A stretch of 14,818 nt of DNA. It comes from Phoronis ovalis. Taxonomy: Eukaryota; Phoronida; Phoronidae. The notes under the pieces are model-generated. The model ran no database searches, had not been told where the DNA came from, and was given only the letters and a program-made list of their open reading frames with translations. Shown here piece by piece: positions 9,301 to 14,818 of this stretch. Location: assembly GCA_028565635.1 (NCBI GenBank), contig JAOXYB010030433.1, forward strand, positions 1 to 14,818, written 5' to 3'. The position numbers and the translations under genes are program-made. Within the stretch, counting starts at the first letter, position 1. Each line of letters opens with the position of its first letter.

Positions 9301-12300
9301 TAAAAAAAATAATTGTCAAAGTCTATTTAAATTATCATTAAGAAGATAATATATTTGTAAACGAAAGAACAAGTAATTATTTTGATAAATTAGCAAAAAA
9401 AGAATAAGTGGCATTAAGATATTCGTAATAATTAACTTTTAATTTGCGATCTAGGTGTAACTCAATGTTCTGCACGTGACAAATGTTAGGATTGTAATAA
9501 ATGTATCATTCAATTAGCAACAAGTCCACAGCACATTAAAAAGCTAGGATGACTTGCAAATTAAAACACTTTAAACGTCTTAAAATACGCTTATAACAGG
9601 ATCATTAAGTGATTACCAAAACGTTTATTTATAACAATGTAGCTATTACCTGGTATAACAGTGCATGAGTTAAAATATTACAGGGGACACGTGCACTCAA
9701 TCAGACGCTCAATATCTGAAAATAAAATATGCCTTTATAAAATAATCCTATGGCAGTGTATTGTTTGGGATTTGTACAAAAATGGTGACACGGGGTCTCT
9801 CAGATAATTGTTACACCAATGTACAGTGTAAGTTTTCATTGATGTCTAGGATATACGGGGATATATGACAGCCAGAAGTTGCAATTAACTGAACCAATGA
9901 TATTTGTAAACTCAAATTACTGCACAGTTACAGTGTACGAAATTGACTAAAGGACTCAATTTCGACTAAAATACATTATATATATATATATTTCTTTACA
10001 GAATGTAAGTGTCACTTATTTCCATTCTTTGCACTTTATTTTTTGTATTGTAGCGATGGATTATACTCCTAGCTGCTCAGGAAATGGTGTATATAATGCA
10101 GACACATCAAAATGTAAATGTAATAATTTGCACTCCGGTGATCATTGTGAGCATAAAGGTAAGGCAATAAACTTTGTGATTTGCGTCACTGCATTACTAC
10201 TCAACATATATAAATTTCACACATTGTCGCTTCAGGTTTTCTAAAATTATACTGCGTGTCCATGTGAATTGTAGTCTTTCTTCCCATCCTCAAAAAACTT
10301 CATGCTCAAGGAAACTATAATAGGACGGATATGATGCTTGTCCCTTGCGGCACGTAGTGGTAACCAACTAATGAATTTATAAAATACATGTATATTTAAC
10401 AGTTACAAAGGGAACTACGATAAACCACACGTAGGTGTCCGTGTAAGTACTTTCCTTTTGATTTACTTAACATGTTGATCAACTTAAACATTTCATTTGT
10501 TTTTGCAGATGAATGTTGGGCAGACTTGGATTGTGGCAACCATGGTACATGTATTGACACCCAGGGTACAGTTTACCCAAAGATGCAATGTTACTGTGAC
10601 GCCGGATGGATGGGAGAAGAGTGCAAAACAAGTACTGTGGCTTTTATTTATATCTTTATTAAGAAATCACTATTTAGTTTCTGTGTTGCTTACAAAAGGC
10701 CGTTTCTGAAGTGTTAACATTTCCTTGTTACCGCCAGTAAGAACTTTTTTTGCGTAAGCCGAAACAAAGACATCCACGTACATGTAGTTGCAAAATTTGT
10801 AGCATGATGCGTATACTAGACGGTCATTAACGGTAATATAACAATTCAGGTAAAAGCTTGTTTACTTAACAACGAATTTGTCTTTGTTTGTTGTCTGTAT
10901 ACTTGTTATAATATGTTTTATTGTTTTCAGAGTCCAGCATTAGTACTCTGGATGTCGACATGAGTGAATATATGCACAGAGAGCTACGACAAAATGAATT
11001 TGATATCTACTGGAAACACATGAAACAGGTTTGTAAATACAAAATAAAATTAAAACAATGAGTGGATAGAATACATTAAGATTAAATTTTCAAAAAAAGG
11101 CGTAACATTCGTGTTGAATTGCATGCATAAACATACCACGGAATTTGCAGGAACACGTCCTAACGCTTGATCTTTTTGTAATAACGGTAATAATTTTTAG
11201 GTATGAAAATGACAATTTTAAGCTTTTTAAGAATTTTATCACAAGAGTTAAATTCATGTGTTTTGAAAACCTAATTCTACAATTCAATGACACTACAATG
11301 ACAAATTATTGGGATACTACATGATAAATTATTGTACGTCAAGGGATGCATCAAGCTATATGCATGTATGATGAATTAAGTAGGTTTATTTAGTGGCTGG
11401 TACAATAATATTATAAGTGATACAGACCTGTGCGGATATAATAATGTTTTAATTAACAGACCGTGTAGAGACAATAAAGAGACTTTAGTAATATGTCATG
11501 ATGTTAACTGTTGCAATTTTATCTGTATTGATTAACAGCGTAATAGTTTTCCTTGATAAAATGTTTGATATATTGCATCATCAAATTAACTGTCATTTTG
11601 TATTTGTACCCAAATAAAACTGAACTATGTATGAAAAAATTTAAAGTTTTTCACCTCTGGAAAGGTTTCCATTTGTCTAATTTATGCAAATTCTGAAAAA
11701 GACTAAGGTATTACTATTTTATTATGTAACACAAACTATAAATATTACAGGAGAAAGAAGTTGATTTTATCCTAAAAGTCAAGTCAACAACATGGGTGGC
11801 CTTGGGATGGAAACCTTCTTCAATTACTGGATCGTGCCAAAACTTCCCGGTGACTTCAAATAACCCAATGGCTGAACCAGAAGGAGAGAGCGAGAGTGAA
11901 CCAACCGGTAAGAAAGGAGAAAATATTGTATATTGTTTGCCCTAGTCCCAGATATATTACGTACCTAATATTGCAGTCTACGGTGGCTGTAGCTAGGTAA
12001 AACTATGTTAGCTTTAGCAAATAATTAGACGATTGGTTATATATGTCATCAATTTCGGAAATATTCGAAATGATTATTAATTATAATGGTGTTGTTGGAA
12101 TGTGCGTGAATGTATCAGCTAATATGTAAAAGTAATATTTTGCGACTGCTTGTCATGTAATATTGCTGATGTATTCAATACAACCTTATCTACTGCAGCA
12201 GTTTGCTGTACACCTCATCATTTTTCAAATAATGCAGGTCTATGTCTATTTAAATTTAGGTGATACTTGTATTTTATATACAGATGCATGCATATTTACT

Positions 12301-14567
12301 TATTAGGTGAACCTGAAACTGAGACTTCTGCTGAACCCGAAACTGAAACGACCGCAGAACCTGAAAAAACTAGTGCTGAACCTGAAACTGGAACTAGTGC
12401 TGAACCTGAAACTGAAACTAGTGCTGAACCTGAACAAGGTATGACGCAAAAATTACTACTTAAAACATGTTATGACTTACTGTTGTAATTTGTTGTAATT
12501 AGCAGATAAAAATGATTTTTCATAAATTCATTATCATTTTTTTTATTTTATCCGTCATAAATGTTACTTTTTATAGGAACTTCTGAACCAGAAGTAACTT
12601 CCGGAACCAACCCTTGTTCTGTTAATTCTGGCACGTCCGAACCAGAGGGTAAGGCAATATATGTTCACAAAATATTGATATTAAACTATGTAACTTCCAT
12701 ATTAAAATCTAATATTCAAGTATTATTTTTAAAAATGGGTCCAATCTTTTGATCAGTGTACATCTTGTTAATGAAGCGTCCAACCCGATTTTTTTTATTT
12801 TGCGCTTGAGATATAGTTGCAAAAATACTAGTTTACCACCATTGTTTATAATCGTACCTGTACTTCTACATTATTAACACGCATGTAGATCTGTGTGTGC
12901 AATTGTTTCTGTACTTTAATACGGAGAAGATTGTGCCATATGACATACCATTATATTAAAGGTGGTTAGATTATGCACTCGTAGATAGCGTTCGGCAGTT
13001 TCAAAAATGCTTATTGTTACTGTAGGAGAAGGTGAACCTACAACTGAAAGTGAAAGCGAAGCTGAAACAGAAAGCGAAGCTGAAAGTGAAGGCGAGGCTG
13101 AAGGCGAAGGTAACGTAAAATGCGTTATATATGGCTATTTTTAATGCAATTTTCATATACTTATTGTAACTGAAATTGAACACAAATTGATGGTAACCAC
13201 GAGAGTTAAACTGAAATCTTGGGTCATATGATTGTAGATTAATTATAGCATGTATTGATTTTTAATTAACAAATAAGAAATTTAATCACTACAAGAAACC
13301 ACTTTGTAATGAATAAACTTTTACATATACATGTAGGTAGTAGTACCCATCCCATGGACTGTACAGATATCATCATTGGATCAGCACGTGGCAATATATT
13401 TCGCATTCATGATTACTACACACGTGATCGGTCTACGCCTCGCTTTGATTCCTTTTACAATGGTGGTAGCTATAGTTTGACTGGTGCTGTTGGTAAGGAA
13501 GAAAATGGATGGACAATGATTCGATTTAGGCGTAAAATCATGGGTAAGAATGAACATTCGTATGTATTTATACACAGCATCTGTTTGCATTCACTGACCA
13601 ACGTAACATTTAACACATATGTAGCCCGTTATGAGGTCGGCTGTCATCCACTATTTTAAAAACTGGTTTAGAAAGCAAACATTTCTGGCTTTATTTTCCA
13701 GTCAGTCGTGCACTTAAAATAAAGGCGTCTTGTAAGACCAGTTGAGTGTCTGATTTATAGTTATTGGTAGTTTATACGTAATTACTCCAAAAGTCACTAT
13801 ACAATGAAGATATTTTAACAGGCTGTTGTTTGATGACAATTTTAAATTATTTTCTAAAAAAAGCAAATCATTTCTTGCTTAGTGTATAGCTGATGTAATG
13901 TTACGCAAAGAACTGGAACCAGTTATGTCATTTTTATTTAGCCACAGAACCTCAAGATCACACAATTTTGAACGCACCAATGACTGTAATCTTCGCTCGT
14001 GGACAAGAGCTTGGTGCCTATGTGCATAGACCACCATCTGGTTTGGAGACTTGTATGGCCAGTGATTTGCAGTTCTACAAACGCGACGAACTAAAATATC
14101 ATGGACACCAAAACCAGAGAGGATCTGCCTCAATCAACTTCTTAGGTATGTTTGTTTTATAGTACATACTGATCAAGGTATTCTTATATCACTTTGTATG
14201 ACTTTGGGAATTTATGGAAAGTCCACCATATAACATCGTTAAAGATTAACATAGGTACTTGTTTATTTTGTCAAACATACCTTGGTACTCTTTTTCATCG
14301 TGCTCTGAGATGGCTCACTAAGTATACATGAGATTTAAAAAGTAATGAAATTCTATATCATTTACAGCCGAGCCGGTTGTTGCTCCTGGTGGCCTTTGCA
14401 GTGGGGAATACCTTGACCCACCACAATGCCAAGGTACAGCTTGTAACTACAAAGCAACCTGGATGTTTAACGAGGCAGATGATACTATTACATTCACTGT
14501 GTCTAGTAAAACAAATTCAGCCAATCCCGAATGGGTTGGTCTTGGTATCTCAGAAGATATGCGAATG
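6156..14567 (+). CDS. Secreted multidomain protein: histidine-brace (LPMO-like) domain, two EGF-like, DOMON with acidic repeat insert, second DOMON (3' incomplete)
   Basis: Fourteen exons join as 6156-6306, 6620-6699, 7678-7775, 8228-8364, 10054-10158, 10509-10631, 10931-11028, 11751-11907, 12307-12438, 12577-12648, 13026-13109, 13337-13543, 13942-14145 and 14368-14567. All are flanked by GT/AG, phases agree and 616 codons are open. Residues 1-20 are a signal peptide; mature H21 starts a domain to ~155 with H71 and a SCADIKV strand, resembling LPMO-like copper proteins. Residues ~163-187 and 193-229 are EGF-like. Residues ~255-549 form DOMON 1, interrupted at ~305-413 by Glu/Pro/Thr/Ser repeats. 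Residues ~560-616 begin DOMON 2. Known biology: DOMON domains bind heme b or sugars, and the CDH DOMON cytochrome reduces LPMOs. I infer an extracellular copper/redox or glycan-binding protein. Catalytic activity is unproven. The 3' end lies outside the window. Confidence 0.85.
6307..6619. other. Intron 1
   Basis: AT-rich 313-bp intron from GTAAGT to TTGTACAG. Retention would add KLNSCVIISLSC and then a stop. No other feature seen. Confidence 0.85.
6620..6699 (+). CDS. Exon 2: second-His segment of the copper-type domain
   Basis: Encodes residues 51-77 (GLEDSDITGFAEGAELDVTW, then HLSYPHR). H71 in the TWHLSYPH context is the best candidate for the second histidine-brace ligand; H76 is the alternative. 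Enters in phase 1 and leaves in phase 0 at CACAGG|GTATGT. The join with exon 3 makes PHRGGYRLEV, a convincing beta-strand continuation. Confidence 0.9.
6700..7677. other. Intron 2
   Basis: 978-bp AT-rich intron, GTATGT to TTTTGTAG. It carries one TACATGTA (6921-6928). I see no ORF, RNA gene or clear repeat element in it. Confidence 0.85.
7678..7775 (+). CDS. Exon 3: middle of the copper-type domain
   Basis: Encodes residues 78-109 plus two bases of codon 110 (GGYRLEVIHDNGTVLHQL, then a VPKSPELWTGMNDT segment). The alternating hydrophobic pattern fits a beta sandwich. Phase 0 in, phase 2 out at ACCAC|GTACGT. Two further His residues (H86, H93) are present but lie outside the likely metal motif. 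Confidence 0.88.
7776..8227. other. Intron 3
   Basis: 452-bp intron, GTACGT to ATTTTCAG. The open frames here run on both strands (about 7821-8203) with no recognisable domain and no splice logic. I treat them as chance. Confidence 0.8.
8228..8364 (+). CDS. Exon 4: C-terminal core of the copper-type domain (CESC...CADI)
   Basis: Encodes residues 110-155 plus one base. It contains CESCTLRLLRQAFEW and YTFWSCADIKV: Cys124, Cys127 and Cys147, plus Asp149. A C..C.L.L....W followed by F..CADI/V pattern closes AA15 and X325/BIM1-like domains as I know them. The Asp of CADI, or the aromatic two or three residues before the Cys, would sit near the metal, by analogy. Phase 2 in, phase 1 out at GCTG|GTACGT. 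Confidence 0.9.
8365..10053. other. Intron 4 (longest in the gene)
   Basis: 1,689-bp AT-rich intron separating the copper-type domain from the EGF modules. It holds one TACATGTA (8784-8791), a (TA)7 run at 9977-9990 and, at 10000-10010, an acceptor-like AG followed three bases later by a consensus GTAAGT (see findings). Nothing coding is seen. Confidence 0.8.
9977..9990. repeat. (TA)7 microsatellite
   Basis: Seven uninterrupted TA dinucleotides just upstream of a pyrimidine-rich acceptor-like stretch near the 3' end of intron 4. Confidence 0.9.
10054..10158 (+). CDS. Exon 5: degenerate EGF-like module 1
   Basis: Encodes residues 156-190 with phase 1 at both ends, the classic shuffled-EGF exon. 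The module reads CSGNGVYN then KCKCNNLHSGDHCE, matching an EGF pattern with Cys 2, 4, 5 and 6 in place. Cys 1 is absent, and a Tyr (Y169) stands at Cys 3. Those two Cys normally bond to each other, so a whole disulfide appears lost. Donor AAAG|GTAAGG. Confidence 0.88.
10159..10508. other. Intron 5
   Basis: 350-bp intron, GTAAGG to TTTTTGCAG, containing TACATGTA at 10385-10392. No other feature seen. Confidence 0.85.
10509..10631 (+). CDS. Exon 6: EGF-like module 2 (complete six Cys)
   Basis: Encodes residues 191-231 with phase 1 at both ends. Six cysteines are present (C193, C199, C205, C218, C220, C229) in the motif DECWADLDCGNHGTC ... CYCDAGWMGEEC, a textbook EGF with the GW.G..C end. The donor (ACAA|GTACTG) is the weakest in the gene. 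Confidence 0.9.
10931..11028 (+). CDS. Exon 7: linker and first strands of DOMON 1
   Basis: Encodes residues 232-264. It carries a polar linker (SSISTLDVDMSEYMHREL) and then NEFDIYWKHMKQ, the F.I.W start of a DOMON domain. Phase 1 in, phase 0 out at AAACAG|GTTTGT. Confidence 0.85.
11029..11750. other. Intron 7
   Basis: 722-bp intron, GTTTGT to ATATTACAG, interrupting DOMON 1 between its first strands. AT-rich; I see no coding or RNA feature. Confidence 0.85.
11751..11907 (+). CDS. Exon 8: DOMON 1 core strand and start of acidic insert
   Basis: Encodes residues 265-316. EKEVDFILKVKSTTWVALGW is the diagnostic DOMON stretch (vdf.l.....WvalGf). After GSCQNFP the chain turns into AEPEGESESEPTG, the beginning of the acidic repeat region. 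C293 may pair with C421 after the insert. Phase 0 in, phase 1 out at ACCG|GTAAGA. Confidence 0.9.
11908..12306. other. Intron 8
   Basis: 399-bp intron, GTAAGA to TTATTAG. The acceptor has a purine-containing, rather weak tract (CATATTTACTTATTAG). No other feature seen. Confidence 0.8.
12307..12438 (+). CDS. Exon 9: EPETETSA tandem-repeat exon
   Basis: Encodes residues 317-360, an almost pure array of an 8-residue acidic unit EPETETSA: five units plus a partial EPEQ. Variants are EPETETTA, a 7-residue EPEKTSA and EPETGTSA. Length 132 nt, phase 1 at both ends, so skipping keeps the frame. Probably an extended, O-glycosylatable, negatively charged spacer. Confidence 0.88.
12309..12438. repeat. 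24-bp coding minisatellite
   Basis: Units at 12309-12332, 12333-12356, 12357-12377 (21 bp, one codon short), 12378-12401 and 12402-12425, plus a partial at 12426-12438. The last units are most alike (GAACCTGAAACTGAAACTAG type) and the first two most diverged, so the 3' side is the younger part. Confidence 0.9.
12577..12648 (+). CDS. Exon 10: small linker exon with single Cys
   Basis: Encodes residues 361-384. It has TSEPEVTSG and GTSEPEG at its ends and a lone Cys (C374) in SGTNPCSVNSG. 72 nt, phase 1 at both ends. It continues the acidic insert, although its sequence is less repetitive than its neighbours. Donor GAGG|GTAAGG. Confidence 0.82.
12649..13025. other. Intron 10
   Basis: 377-bp AT-rich intron, GTAAGG to TTACTGTAG. 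No other feature seen. Confidence 0.82.
13026..13109 (+). CDS. Exon 11: second acidic repeat exon (ESEAE type)
   Basis: Encodes residues 385-412, a Glu-every-second-residue array (TESESEAETESEAESEGEAE). 84 nt, phase 1 at both ends. The repeat unit differs from exon 9 (Ser/Ala/Gly instead of Pro/Thr), so it expanded independently. Highly acidic; it could bind calcium or basic partners (inference). Donor GAAG|GTAACG. Confidence 0.85.
13337..13543 (+). CDS. Exon 12: main body of DOMON 1
   Basis: Encodes residues 413-481. STHPMDCTDIIIGSARG is the M..tD..ig strand of DOMON. It is followed by FRIHDYYTRDRSTPRFD and ENGWTMIRFRRKI, the conserved g.t...F.R strand. M419 is at the position that supplies the Met heme ligand in cytochrome-type DOMONs (by analogy). 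Phase 1 at both ends. A TACATGTA sits directly on its acceptor. Confidence 0.92.
13544..13941. other. Intron 12
   Basis: 398-bp intron, GTAAGA to TTTATTTAG. Nothing else supportable. Confidence 0.85.
13942..14145 (+). CDS. Exon 13: C-terminal part of DOMON 1
   Basis: Encodes residues 482-549: DHTILNAPMTVIFARGQ, then YVHRPPSGLET, FYKRDELKYHGHQNQRGS and INF. The hydrophobic strand ending in ARG corresponds to the closing iWA.G strand of DOMON, and YHG..RG is a common tail after it in animal multidomain DOMON proteins. H488 is a candidate second heme ligand (inference). Phase 1 at both ends; donor TTAG|GTATGT. Confidence 0.9.
14368..14567 (+). CDS. Exon 14: start of DOMON 2 (gene continues beyond window)
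   Basis: Encodes residues 550-616. A short Pro/Val linker (AEPVVAPGGLCSG) leads to CQGTACNYKATWMFNEADD, then TITFTVSSK and PEWVGLGISEDMRM, again the DOMON opening (W...d.i.ftv....WvglGis.d..M). Phase 1 in, phase 0 out at CGAATG|GTAAGT. The remaining DOMON 2 strands and the stop are outside the window; the 251 bp after 14567 are intron. Confidence 0.9.
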
Positions 14568-14818
14568 GTAAGTTCGATACTAGAAGTACATGTATTTTGG
14601 TCTACTATTGTCCAATACTTCTTGTCAAGTGACTTTTGAATTTCCTTACCCATTTGAATTCTGGTTTGGTGCATTGCATTTCACTGCACTATGCCGTAGG
14701 TATTAGTTTACTATGTAAAGTATTCTCATATATTTGGTGCCGTGAATTAACTAAACGTTTTAACCAAATTCAGAAAAGATTGATACAGTGAAATGATTAA
14801 CATCAGTTGAATTTAGTT

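Noticed and set aside
13001-13183. Minus-strand Phe/Ser/Ala-rich open frame
   Set aside because: It is the antisense shadow of the acidic repeat in exon 11.
13879-14133. Minus-strand 84-codon open frame
   Set aside because: Antisense shadow of exon 13, which has clear DOMON content and consensus splice sites.

Overview
The window is AT-rich, intron-dense eukaryotic DNA. Long compact ORFs are absent. Short coding blocks lie between canonical GT/AG introns, the encoded protein is an animal-type secreted mosaic (signal peptide, EGF modules, DOMON modules), and the 8-mer TACATGTA is over-represented. An invertebrate metazoan fits best, plausibly a lophotrochozoan such as a mollusc or annelid. 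No bacterial operon, CRISPR array, tRNA or rRNA is visible.

Layout. (1) Positions 184-347 look like the last coding exon of an upstream plus-strand gene, ending in a hydrophobic, GPI-signal-like or single-TM tail. Its stop codon lies inside an AATAAA motif. (2) About 348-5989 is 5.6 kb with no supportable gene. It holds low-complexity AT tracts, two fold-back structures, a small hairpin and a 21-bp tandem duplication. (3) A TATA box at 5990, with an A in Inr-like context 30 bp downstream, marks a probable promoter. (4) From 6156 to beyond the right edge is one plus-strand gene. I could join 14 coding exons with all phases consistent and no internal stop, giving residues 1-616 of a protein that continues past the window.

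The protein. A 20-residue signal peptide would leave histidine as the first residue of the mature chain (H21). Next comes a roughly 135-residue cysteine-containing domain with a second conserved-looking His (WHLSYPH, H71) and a closing SCADIKV strand. These are the hallmarks of a copper histidine-brace fold of the LPMO / LPMO-like (AA15, X325/BIM1-like) type. Two EGF-like modules follow, the first lacking one disulfide pair. Then comes a DOMON domain whose loop carries a large acidic Glu/Pro/Thr/Ser repeat insert (about residues 305-413, exons 8-11), and then the start of a second DOMON. DOMON is the fold of the heme-b cytochrome of cellobiose dehydrogenase, which reduces LPMOs. A single chain joining a putative copper centre to DOMON modules therefore suggests a self-contained extracellular redox or glycan-binding protein. 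That functional reading is inference; the domain order and exon structure are read directly from the sequence.
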